Shown here piece by piece: positions 25,048-32,369 of a stretch of 64,000 bases of DNA (within the stretch, counting starts at the first letter, position 1; each line of letters begins with the position of its first letter). The position numbers and the translations under genes are program-made. A model generated the notes under the pieces. It did not search any database, was not told where the DNA came from, and saw only the letters and a program-made list of their open reading frames with translations. Source of the DNA: Alcanivorax sp. Its GTDB lineage: Bacteria; Pseudomonadota; Gammaproteobacteria; Pseudomonadales; Alcanivoracaceae. Location: the NCBI RefSeq assembly GCF_019431375.1, contig NZ_CP080267.1:1302001-1366000 (forward strand), given 5' to 3'.

Positions 25048-25061
25048 CGAGGATAATAACA

Positions 25062-25457
25062 ATGCAAAACCCAGACACGCACAGCAAGGTGATCGGCTAT
25101 CTGCTTTGGATTTTCGGTTTCATGGGCGCCCACCGTTTTTACTATGGCCGCCAGATCACCGGCACCATCTGGTTCTTTACCCTGGGATTGCTGTTTATCG
25201 GCTGGATCATCGATCTGTTCCTGATTCCAGGCATGGACGATGCAGCTGACGAACGCTACGAACCCGGCAGCATCGATTACAACATCGGCTGGATTCTGCT
25301 TACCTTCCTGGGCATTTTCGGTATTCACCGCTTTTACATGGGCAAGGTGATCACCGGCATCATCTACCTTCTCACAGCCGGGCTGTTCGGGCTCGGTATT
25401 CTCTACGACTTCTGGACTCTCAACGGCCAGATCACCGAGAAAAACCGCCTGGCCTGA
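25062..25457 (+). CDS. TM2 domain-containing membrane protein
   Basis: A 131-aa protein with two TM2 units. The first (about 9-52) has GYLLWIFGFMGAHRFYYGR and WIIDLFLIPGM; the second (about 73-118) has ILLTFLGIFGIHRFYMGK and LYDFWTLNGQI. Each unit is a helical hairpin with the HRFY signature. Function of bacterial TM2 proteins is not established. It starts 14 bp after purT with AACGAGGATAATAAC ahead, so it is probably co-transcribed. Confidence 0.88.
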   Translation: MQNPDTHSKVIGYLLWIFGFMGAHRFYYGRQITGTIWFFTLGLLFIGWIIDLFLIPGMDDAADERYEPGSIDYNIGWILLTFLGIFGIHRFYMGKVITGIIYLLTAGLFGLGILYDFWTLNGQITEKNRLA

Positions 25458-25465
25458 ACCCGGCA

Positions 25466-25494
25466 GACGCCACGCCCATCACGGGCGCGGCGTC
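25466..25494. terminator. Hairpin between convergent genes
   Basis: Arms GACGCC-CGCCC and CGGGCG-GGCGTC with single unpaired bases, located between the convergent TM2 gene and the membrane protein at 25493 and just reaching the latter's stop codon. No T-run. Confidence 0.4.
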
Positions 25495-25927
25495 AACGCA
25501 TCACAAACCCGGCAAACAGCACCGCGAAACCACCCACCTCGGCCACGATCAGCGACACCATGAAGGTGGACATGGCCAGCGCCGGCACACTGCCACCACC
25601 GAGACGGTGGGGCCGCTGCAACTGGTTACGGGTGTCCTGCAGAAAGCCGTGGAGAATATAGCTGCCAATGGCCAGGCCAAAAAACACCACGTTTGCCAGC
25701 ACCGCCAGAGTATTGATCCAGTCGTCCCAGACACTGAGCAACGCAAACCGCTCCAGTACCAGGCAGGCAAACGCGTACATCAGGCTGGCCCGGTGCGCCA
25801 CATCCACGTAGTAATGTGCCCTGCCCTTTTCACTGTTGGCCACTTGCCAGTACTTCCACACCCCGGTCAGCAGCCCCGTCAGAAAGTAAATACCGCAACC
25901 CCACAACGCCCATTGGTCTGCTGTCAT
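25493..25927 (-). CDS. Hypothetical four-helix membrane protein
   Basis: Unrecognised 144-aa integral membrane protein with about four hydrophobic helices (about 5-27, 45-65, 72-92 and 118-140). Motif-like stretches: YFLTGLLTGVWKYWQVA and HYYVDVAHRASLMYAFA, with conserved-looking His and Tyr in the first cytoplasmic or periplasmic loop. It begins 12 bp after the ArsR-type regulator on the same strand, so the two form an operon, and it is presumably under that regulator's control. Function unknown. Confidence 0.75.
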   Translation of the reverse strand: MTADQWALWGCGIYFLTGLLTGVWKYWQVANSEKGRAHYYVDVAHRASLMYAFACLVLERFALLSVWDDWINTLAVLANVVFFGLAIGSYILHGFLQDTRNQLQRPHRLGGGSVPALAMSTFMVSLIVAEVGGFAVLFAGFVMR

Positions 25928-25939
25928 TCTGCTCTCTCC

Positions 25940-26275
25940 CTATAGTTCGAAAAAATGCGCCAGGGTGGCCTGCATTTGCGGCTGGGCATGGCAATAACGT
26001 CGACGCCCTTCCCGCTCAACCCGGATAAGCCCGGCCTCGGCCAGTTCACGGACATGATGGGATACTGTGGGGGCACCAATATTGAGACGCTGCATGAAAT
26101 CCCCGAAGGCACAGCCCGCCGGGACTTTCGCCAGATCCGCATGGCCATGGGCACGGCAGTGTTCCAGGATCACTTGATAGATACGCAAGCGGTTAGGGTT
26201 GGACAGGGCACGAAAGGCCGCTGCCAACTGATCCGCCGAACTCTCCGATATGTCTTTCCGTGCCAAAACCGGCAC
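25940..26275 (-). CDS. ArsR-family winged-helix repressor
   Basis: A 111-aa transcriptional repressor with the ArsR winged helix: AAFRALSNPNRLRIYQVIL (about 19-37), recognition helix region IGAPTVSHHVRELAEAGLI (about 66-84) and wing VEREGRRRYCHA. No obvious metal-binding CXC set apart from C40 and C55, so the inducer is uncertain. The first codon may be GTG at 26275, but TTG at 26266 has the better distance from GGGGAGG. It sits next to two palindromes that are plausible operators and faces the divergent flavin oxidoreductase. Confidence 0.88.
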   Translation of the reverse strand: MPVLARKDISESSADQLAAAFRALSNPNRLRIYQVILEHCRAHGHADLAKVPAGCAFGDFMQRLNIGAPTVSHHVRELAEAGLIRVEREGRRRYCHAQPQMQATLAHFFEL

Positions 26276-26287
26276 CTCCCCACAAAA

Positions 26288-26338
26288 TAGTTTGACGGGT
26301 ATAAAACTAACTTATAGTTTGACCATCATCAAACTATA
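26288..26338. promoter_or_regulatory. Double operator for the ArsR-type regulator
   Basis: A perfect palindrome TATAGTTTGA-6 bp-TCAAACTATA at 26313-26338, and next to it a weaker TAGTTT-10 bp-AAACTA at 26288-26309 with the same half-site word. Both lie between the divergent repressor and oxidoreductase genes. Confidence 0.65.
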
Positions 26339-26374
26339 CAGATGCGGACCTGCACAGGTCACTGGAGGACAATC

Positions 26375-27628
26375 GTGAGCCACGCAGACACTCTCGGGCA
26401 ATCACTGGCTCTGCCCTGCGGAATATCGCTGAAGAACCGCTTCGCCAAATCTGCCATGAGCGAAGCGCTGGGCACCATTGATAATCATGTCACCCCGGCG
26501 CTGGAGCGGCTCTATGGCCGCTGGGCCCAGGGCGGCACCGGTCTGCTGATTACCGGCAACATCATGATTGACCGCAACCACACCGGCGAGCCCCGTAACG
26601 TGGTACTGGAAGATGAACGTGACATGGCCCTGCTGAAACGCTGGGCCGATGCTGGCAAGAGCCAGGGCAATGATATCTGGGTACAACTCAATCATCCGGG
26701 CAAACAGATCCCCCGCATGCTCGCCAGCGGTGACACCCTGGCCCCCTCTGCCGTGCCCTTCGGCAAGGAGCTCAAGAGCGCCTTCAAGACGCCCCGAGCG
26801 CTCACTGAGGACGAGATTTTCGACATCATCCGCCGCTTTGCTACCAGCTCGGCCCTGGCGAAAAAAGCCGGCTTTACCGGCGTACAGATCCATGGTGCCC
26901 ACGGCTATCTGGTCAGCCAGTTCCTGTCCGGCCACCACAACCGCCGCACTGACAAATGGGGTGGTTCCCTGGAAAACCGCATGCGTTTTCCGCTGGAGAT
27001 CTATCGCGCCATCCGTGATGCCGTTGGCCCGGATTATCCGGTCAGCATCAAGCTCAACTCTGCGGACTTCCAGCGTGGCGGTTTCACCGAAGAAGAATCC
27101 ATGACCGTAGCGGAAACCTTGGCCAATGAAGGTCTGGATCTGCTGGAGATTTCCGGCGGCAACTACGAAAACCCGGCCATGGCCGGCGCCAGGGGCGTGC
27201 GCGAAAGCACCGTTAAACGAGAAGCTTATTTCCTCGATTACGCCCAGGCCATTCGCCAGCGGGTATCCACACCACTGATGGTCACCGGCGGCTTCCGCTC
27301 GGCCCAGGCCATGGCACAAGCCGTGGAAAGCGGCGCCACCGACCTGGTCGGTATTGCCCGCCCCCTGGCGGTGGAACCGGACCTGGCCAATCGCATTCTT
27401 GGCGGGCAGGAAGGCGTCATCAGCCGGGTTACACCGCGCAAGACAGGCATTAAGATGATCGACGAAATGGCCATGATGGAAGTCTCCTGGTTTTCCCGTC
27501 AGCTGCATCGCATGGGCAAGGGGCAGGACCCGAAACCGGATGAGAGTGTACTGCTGTCGTTATTCAAGGTGATCACCGAGATGGGGATTGGCAGCTTCAA
27601 GACCCGGCTGTTGCGGGCAAACAGTTGA
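26375..27628 (+). CDS. NADH:flavin oxidoreductase (old yellow enzyme family)
   Basis: FMN-dependent TIM-barrel oxidoreductase (417 aa). Features: LKNRFAKSAMSEAL (about 20-33), VQLNHPGKQIPR, catalytic-site GVQIHGAHGYLVSQFLS (about 179-195; His-Xaa-Xaa-His), NRRTDKWGGSLENRMRFPLE, and the C-terminal phosphate loop VTGGFRSAQAMAQAV with GIARPLAVEPDL. It is a single-domain form without the Fe-S/FAD extension of FadH. The GTG start follows CTGGAGGACAATC. Probably repressed by the divergent ArsR protein through the double palindrome. Substrate (an enone or similar) unknown. Confidence 0.9.
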   Translation: MSHADTLGQSLALPCGISLKNRFAKSAMSEALGTIDNHVTPALERLYGRWAQGGTGLLITGNIMIDRNHTGEPRNVVLEDERDMALLKRWADAGKSQGNDIWVQLNHPGKQIPRMLASGDTLAPSAVPFGKELKSAFKTPRALTEDEIFDIIRRFATSSALAKKAGFTGVQIHGAHGYLVSQFLSGHHNRRTDKWGGSLENRMRFPLEIYRAIRDAVGPDYPVSIKLNSADFQRGGFTEEESMTVAETLANEGLDLLEISGGNYENPAMAGARGVRESTVKREAYFLDYAQAIRQRVSTPLMVTGGFRSAQAMAQAVESGATDLVGIARPLAVEPDLANRILGGQEGVISRVTPRKTGIKMIDEMAMMEVSWFSRQLHRMGKGQDPKPDESVLLSLFKVITEMGIGSFKTRLLRANS

Positions 27629-27668
27629 AAGGCAATGAATAGTTAACAGTGAACAGTTAATAGCGAAA
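27629..27668 (+). repeat. Stop-proximal repeat with GTTAAC words, copy 2
   Basis: AAGGCAATGAATAGTTAACA followed by GTGAACAGTTAATAGCG directly after the stop; it parallels the sequence after fabB at 11201. Confidence 0.7.
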
Positions 27669-27673
27669 AATGA

Positions 27674-27713
27674 AAAAGCCCTTGCCGGGTTTCCCCCGGC
27701 AAGGGCTTTTTTT
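27674..27713. terminator. Bidirectional terminator between convergent genes
   Basis: Long hairpin AAAAGCCCTTGCCGGG / CCCGGCAAGGGCTTTT with A and T runs on both sides; serves the oxidoreductase and leftward fadH. Confidence 0.92.
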
Positions 27714-27729
27714 GTAGGAGCGGCATTCC

Positions 27730-29748
27730 TTAAAGGGCGGCGGCCACCTCAGCGCCCTGACGAATGGCACGCTTGGCGTCTAGCTCTGCGGCCAGGTCGG
27801 CGCCGCCGATCAGGTGGAAGTTTTTCGCCTCTTCCTGATACAGCTCGCGCAGGGATTCCTGACCGGCACAGATCACCACGTGGTCCACATCCAGGACCCG
27901 GCTTTCCTCACCGATCTTGATATGCAGGCCAGCGTCATCGATTTTCTCGTAGCTGCAACCTTTCAACATGTCCACGTTGCGGGATTTCAGAGTGGCGCGA
28001 TGTACCCAGCCGGAAGTCTTGCCCAGATCCTTGCCCAGCGGCGTCGGCTTGCGCTGCAGCAGGGTGATCTGCCGGGCGGGTTTTTCCACCTCCGGCTCCA
28101 CCAGGCCACCTCGGGCATCGCTATCCATGTCCACGCCCCACTCCTTCATCCATTCCGGTAAAGGCTGCTCGCCATCACGGGGATGCTCGGCCAGGAACTC
28201 GGACACATCGAAACCGATACCACCGGCACCGATTACCGCCACTTTTTCACCCACCTGGGCCTTGCCACGCAGTACATCCACGTAGGACAGCACCTTGGGA
28301 TGGTCAATGCCGGGGATACCCGGCGTACGCGGCAACACACCGGTGGCGATAACGATTTCGTCAAAGCCCTGTGCCTGCAGGTCCGCCACTTCCACCCGGG
28401 TGTTGAGCTTCAGGGTCACGCCGGTGTTTTCGATACGCTTGCCGAAATAGCGGATGGTGTTGTGGAACTCTTCCTTGCCCGGGATCACCTTGGCCATATT
28501 GAACTGGCCACCGATCTCGCCGGCCTGATCAAACAGGGTGACATCATGACCCCGTTCTGCTGCCACCGTGGCACAGGACAGGCCCGCCGGGCCAGCGCCG
28601 ACCACCGCCACCTTCTTCGGCTTGGCAGTGCGCAGGTACAACAGTTCGGTTTCGTGACAGGCACGGGGATTGACCAGACAGGACGCCCGCTTGAGCTGGA
28701 AGGTGTGATCCAGACAGGCCTGGTTACAGGCGATGCAGGTGTTGATCTCATCCGCCTTGCCCTGCTCGGCCTTCTTCACGAATTCCGGGTCCGCCAGCAA
28801 CTGGCGAGCCATGGACACCGCATCTGCCTGACCGCTCTTGAGAATCTCTTCTGCCACGTCCGGGTCGTTGATGCGGTTGGAGGCCACCACCGGAATGGAT
28901 ACCACCTCTTTTACCTGACGGGTGGCTTCGGCGAAGGCGGCCCGGGGCACAGAAGTCACGATGGTAGGTACCCGAGCCTCGTGCCAACCGATACCGGAGT
29001 TCAGCAGGCTGGCACCGGCTGCTTCCAGCTCCCTGGCCAGATCAAGCACTTCTTCACGAGTGGAGCCTTCCGGCACCAGATCAATCACCGACATACGGAA
29101 CATGATGATGAAATCGTCACCACAACGCTTGCGAGTTTCGCGGACGATTTCCACCGGGAAGCGACGACGGTTTTCCGCATTGCCGCCGTACTTGTCCTTG
29201 CGCTTGTTGGTGCGCGGCGCGGTGAACTGGTTAATCAGGTAGCCTTCGGAACCCATGATTTCCACGCCGTCGTAACCGGCCTTCTTGGCCAGGTAGGCGG
29301 TGTGGGCAAAATCCTTCACCGTCTGCTCCACCTCTTTGGTGGACATGGCCTTGGGCTTGAACGGGTTGATCGGGCTCTTGATAGCCGAGGCAGACCGGGA
29401 GAACGGGTGATAGCTATAGCGGCCGGCATGGAGCACCTGCAGGGCAATCTTGCCCCCTTCCCGGTGCACCGCATCGGTGACCTTGCGGTGGTTCATCACG
29501 TCGAAACGGCTGTTGAACAGCCCGGAAAACGGATAGAACCAGCCCTTCTTGTTGGGGTTGAAGCCGCCGGTAACAATGAGGCCAACACCGCCACGGGCGC
29601 GCTCGGCAAAATAGGCTGCCAGCTTGGGAAACTGCCAGAAACGGTCTTCCAGCCCGGTATGCATGGACCCCATGATGACCCGGTTCTTGAGCTGGGTATG
29701 GCCCAGATCCAAAGGGGAAAGCAGGTTGGAATAGCGGTCGGCTGTCAT
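27730..29748 (-). CDS. fadH: 2,4-dienoyl-CoA reductase
   Basis: NADPH-dependent flavo-iron-sulfur enzyme (672 aa) needed to beta-oxidise polyunsaturated fatty acids. N-terminal OYE-like FMN barrel (about 1-330), with GVEIMGSEGYLINQF carrying the active-site Tyr. A [4Fe-4S] cysteine cluster lies near 334-360 (CIACNQACLD, then SCLVNPRAC). Two Rossmann-like FAD/NAD domains follow, with VAVVGAGPAGLSCATVAAERG (about 378) and VAVIGAGGIGFDVSEFL (about 510). Length matches E. coli FadH (672). A divergent TetR regulator may control it. Confidence 0.96.
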   Translation of the reverse strand: MTADRYSNLLSPLDLGHTQLKNRVIMGSMHTGLEDRFWQFPKLAAYFAERARGGVGLIVTGGFNPNKKGWFYPFSGLFNSRFDVMNHRKVTDAVHREGGKIALQVLHAGRYSYHPFSRSASAIKSPINPFKPKAMSTKEVEQTVKDFAHTAYLAKKAGYDGVEIMGSEGYLINQFTAPRTNKRKDKYGGNAENRRRFPVEIVRETRKRCGDDFIIMFRMSVIDLVPEGSTREEVLDLARELEAAGASLLNSGIGWHEARVPTIVTSVPRAAFAEATRQVKEVVSIPVVASNRINDPDVAEEILKSGQADAVSMARQLLADPEFVKKAEQGKADEINTCIACNQACLDHTFQLKRASCLVNPRACHETELLYLRTAKPKKVAVVGAGPAGLSCATVAAERGHDVTLFDQAGEIGGQFNMAKVIPGKEEFHNTIRYFGKRIENTGVTLKLNTRVEVADLQAQGFDEIVIATGVLPRTPGIPGIDHPKVLSYVDVLRGKAQVGEKVAVIGAGGIGFDVSEFLAEHPRDGEQPLPEWMKEWGVDMDSDARGGLVEPEVEKPARQITLLQRKPTPLGKDLGKTSGWVHRATLKSRNVDMLKGCSYEKIDDAGLHIKIGEESRVLDVDHVVICAGQESLRELYQEEAKNFHLIGGADLAAELDAKRAIRQGAEVAAAL

Positions 29749-29822
29749 GGTGTAGGCTCCGTATCGTCACCAAAGATGGCTACGCGTTAATTATCTGGAC
29801 GGCGTCAAGTTAATGGCTTATT

Positions 29823-29835
29823 TTGACACTGTCAA
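29823..29835. promoter_or_regulatory. Palindrome between fadH and the TetR gene
   Basis: TTGACA-C-TGTCAA, a perfect 6+1+6 palindrome about 75 bp upstream of fadH, with another GTCAA word 15 bp away. Candidate operator for the divergent TetR-type regulator. Confidence 0.45.
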
Positions 29836-29856
29836 GATTATTGCTGAAACTACCCT

Positions 29857-30008
29857 GGCAAGTTACAAGTTGAAAGTGTCAACGCGGCATCTGTGTGGCA
29901 GTAATCTGCACCACCCTACCCGCGACCAAACCAACTTTGTTCGCGTCACCGGCGGCTCGTCTGCTGCCTTGCTTTCAGCGCGTTGTAACTTGCCACTTTC
30001 AACTTGCC
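29857..30008. repeat. Inverted repeat of CAAGTT words
   Basis: Left segment 29857-29886 and right segment 29979-30008 are 30 bp each and are built from the same words in opposite orientation (GGCAAGTTACAAGTTGAAAG on the left). They flank about 90 bp just upstream of the TetR gene. Similar low-complexity CAAGCTNCAA words occur at 33795, 44360 and 44680. Confidence 0.6.
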
Positions 30009-30020
30009 ACTGGATTTACC

Positions 30021-30620
30021 ATGTCACGACCCGCCCGTTACCACCACGGCGACCTGCATTCCACCCTGCTCCGGGAAGCCAACCGGCTGCTGGACGAGGA
30101 AGGCATTGATGGCCTGTCCCTGCGCAAACTGGCAGAACGGGCCGGGGTCTCGCGCACCGCTCCCTACCATCACTTCCGTGACAAGAATGCCCTGCTCTGC
30201 GCCCTGGCGACCCAGGCGTTCAGTCAACTGGACGAAATGATCGGCCGGCAATTGCAGGGGGAAGGTTCGAAAGAACGGATTCAGCACTTTGTCCGCGAGT
30301 ACCTTCGCTTTGCCACCGAACACCCGGAACAGTATGAGCTGATGTTCGGGCGCACCATCTGGAAAAGCGGGGAACCCACCGAGGAACTGAAGGCGGTGGC
30401 CTACCGCAGCTTCCGCAATTATGCCGAGAAACTGGGCAGCCAACTGAAAGGAAGACTTCCCTCAGATACCGACCCGCTGCGTGTAGCCCAGGCCAGTTGG
30501 GCAACAATCCATGGCATTTGCCGATTGTTGATTGACGGCGTCTACGTCAACCGGGAGGACATGGAAGTGGTCAGCGAGCAGTCCATCGCCTTGATCATGG
30601 CGGCCCTGTCACGACCTTAG
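30021..30620 (+). CDS. TetR/AcrR-family transcriptional regulator
   Basis: A 199-aa repressor. N-terminal TetR helix-turn-helix (about 8-55): YHHGDLHSTLLREANRLLDEEGIDGLSLRKLAERAGVSRTAPYHHF region, broken here only for description. The C-terminal helical ligand domain includes YLRFATEHPEQYELMFGR and ASWATIHGICRLLIDGVY, seen in TetR proteins of the WHG-domain group. Divergent from fadH, so it is a candidate regulator of unsaturated fatty-acid oxidation. The start was placed at MSRPARYHHG; more upstream sequence is repeat-derived. Confidence 0.88.
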   Translation: MSRPARYHHGDLHSTLLREANRLLDEEGIDGLSLRKLAERAGVSRTAPYHHFRDKNALLCALATQAFSQLDEMIGRQLQGEGSKERIQHFVREYLRFATEHPEQYELMFGRTIWKSGEPTEELKAVAYRSFRNYAEKLGSQLKGRLPSDTDPLRVAQASWATIHGICRLLIDGVYVNREDMEVVSEQSIALIMAALSRP

Positions 30621-30725
30621 TCCAACCAGCGAAACGCCCGCTTCAGGGCACCGTTTCAAGTACGCAATGCAACAGCCCCCATATCAAGAAGACCGGACTG
30701 CCCCTCTCCCGCATTCTACAGGCAT

Positions 30726-30755
30726 AAAAAAACCGGCCCGAAGGCCGGTTTTTTT
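30726..30755. terminator. Rho-independent terminator after the thiolase gene
   Basis: Symmetric hairpin AACCGGCC / GGCCGGTT with seven A and seven T; lies 16 bp past the leftward thiolase stop and 105 bp past the TetR stop. Confidence 0.92.
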
Positions 30756-30770
30756 GAGCCATGCCAGCGA

Positions 30771-32057
30771 TTACTTCTCGAGAATCGCCACCACGCCCTG
30801 ACCGCCAGCGGCACACACGGAAATCAGTGCGCGGCCGGAGCCTTTTTCGTTCAGCAGTTTGGCGGCATTGGCGATGATACGGCCACCGGTGGCAGCGAAC
30901 GGGTGACCGGCTGCCAGAGAGGAGCCTTTCACGTTCAGCTTGCTACGGTCGATGCTGCCCAGTGCTTTCTTGCGACCCAGTTTTTCCTTGCAGAAGGTCT
31001 CGTCTTCCCAGGCTTTCAGGGTAGACAGTACCTGGGACGCAAAGGCTTCGTGGATTTCGTAGAAATCGAAGTCCTGCAGGGTCAGGTCCAGCTTGTCCAA
31101 CATGCTCGGCACGGCGTAGGCCGGAGCCATCAGCAGGCCTTCTTTCTTGCCGATAAAGTCCACGGCAGCAGCTTCACCGATGGTCAGGTAGGCAAGTACC
31201 GGCAGGCCACGCTCTTTGGCCCACTCTTCGGTGGCCAGCAGTACCGTGGAGGCACCGTCGGTCAGCGGGGTGGAGTTGGCCGGGGTCATGGTGCCGTCCG
31301 GGCCGCCGAAGCAAGGCTTCAGGGTAGCCAGTTTTTCCAGGGTGGAATCGCCGCGCATGTTGTTATCGCGCTCCAGACCCTTGAACGGGGTGATCAGGTC
31401 ATCCTGCCAGCCATCTTCATAGGACTTGGCCAGGTTCTGGTGGGATTTCCACGCCAGCTCATCCTGGTCTTCGCGGGCAATGCCCCACTCTTTGGCGGTG
31501 ATCGCCTGGTGCTCACCCATGGACAGGCCGGTGCGCGGCTCGCCGTTCTTGGGGATGTCGGGCATCAGGGATTTCGGGTTGAGCAGCTTCAGGCCCAGCT
31601 TGGCGCGCTCGCCGTTGGTCTTGGCACGGTTCAGGGCCATGAATACCTTGCGGGCTTCTTCGTTGACGCCCAGGGGCGCATCAGAGGTGGTGTCCACACC
31701 ACCTGCGATGGCGCAATCGATCTGACCCAGCGCAATCTTGTTGGCTACCAGGATGGCCGCTTCCAGGCCGGTGCCGCAGGCTTGCTGCAGGTCATAGGCC
31801 GGGGTTTCCGGGGCCAGCTTGGAACCCAGTACGGATTCACGCACCAGGTTGAAGTCACGGGCGTGCTTCATCACTGCACCGGCAGCCACTTCGTCGATTT
31901 TCTCGCCGTGCAGCTTGAAACGATCCACCAGACCGTCGATGGCAGCAGTCAGCATGTCCTGGTTGCTGGTATCAATATAAGCGGAGTTGGAACGGGCGAA
32001 CGGGATACGGTTACCGCCGATAATGGCAACCTTACGTACGGCTTTACCTGCCAGCAT
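30771..32057 (-). CDS. FadI-like acetyl-CoA C-acyltransferase (thiolase)
   Basis: Thiolase of 428 aa (thiolytic cleavage of 3-ketoacyl-CoA, or the reverse). The acyl-accepting Cys is C94 (LQQACGTGLEA); IHEAFAS, AAGHPFAATGGR and CAAGGQGV carry the catalytic His and second Cys. Residue pattern KARTxxxRxKL-like (NRAKTNGERAKLGLKLL) resembles FadI rather than FadA. Two close ATGs: the chosen one has AGAGG at a good distance; the other is two codons upstream. Divergent from a large FabG and a PsrA-type palindrome lies between them. Confidence 0.9.
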   Translation of the reverse strand: MLAGKAVRKVAIIGGNRIPFARSNSAYIDTSNQDMLTAAIDGLVDRFKLHGEKIDEVAAGAVMKHARDFNLVRESVLGSKLAPETPAYDLQQACGTGLEAAILVANKIALGQIDCAIAGGVDTTSDAPLGVNEEARKVFMALNRAKTNGERAKLGLKLLNPKSLMPDIPKNGEPRTGLSMGEHQAITAKEWGIAREDQDELAWKSHQNLAKSYEDGWQDDLITPFKGLERDNNMRGDSTLEKLATLKPCFGGPDGTMTPANSTPLTDGASTVLLATEEWAKERGLPVLAYLTIGEAAAVDFIGKKEGLLMAPAYAVPSMLDKLDLTLQDFDFYEIHEAFASQVLSTLKAWEDETFCKEKLGRKKALGSIDRSKLNVKGSSLAAGHPFAATGGRIIANAAKLLNEKGSGRALISVCAAGGQGVVAILEK

Positions 32058-32161
32058 AGTCATGTCCTCTAAAGATGGCGGTGAGCAACGACAGCGTGAA
32101 AACGCTACAGTATTCACTCGAATGGGCGCAGTCTACCCGCAACCGGCACGGCCTCATTGGC

Positions 32162-32177
32162 TCAAACGCCTGTTTGA
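32162..32177. promoter_or_regulatory. PsrA-type operator
   Basis: TCAAAC-GCCT-GTTTGA, a perfect palindrome that fits the published PsrA motif C/GAAAC-N4-GTTTG/C of Pseudomonas, about 105 bp upstream of the thiolase start and 190 bp upstream of the FabG-like start. Confidence 0.65.
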
Positions 32178-32369
32178 CTACCGGCGCCGGTCAATACACC
32201 CGCCACATTGCAGTGATTCAATACGCGCCAGTGTGCGACAGGGCTGATCCTCATGCCCTACGAAAGAAGTCTGATTTTGGCACTTCATTCCGCAGCACCT
32301 CTTTAAACCCGCTCTGGTTGCACTAATGTAACCAGACACATTCATCTTCTGATGGCAAAGGACAGGATC

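Noticed and set aside
28183..29790. 535-codon open frame on the plus strand opposite fadH
   Set aside because: Exactly antisense to a complete, motif-bearing fadH; its composition follows from GC-rich codon bias and it has no ribosome site or family motif.
30903..32072. 389-codon open frame opposite the thiolase
   Set aside because: Antisense to an intact thiolase; no domain recognisable.
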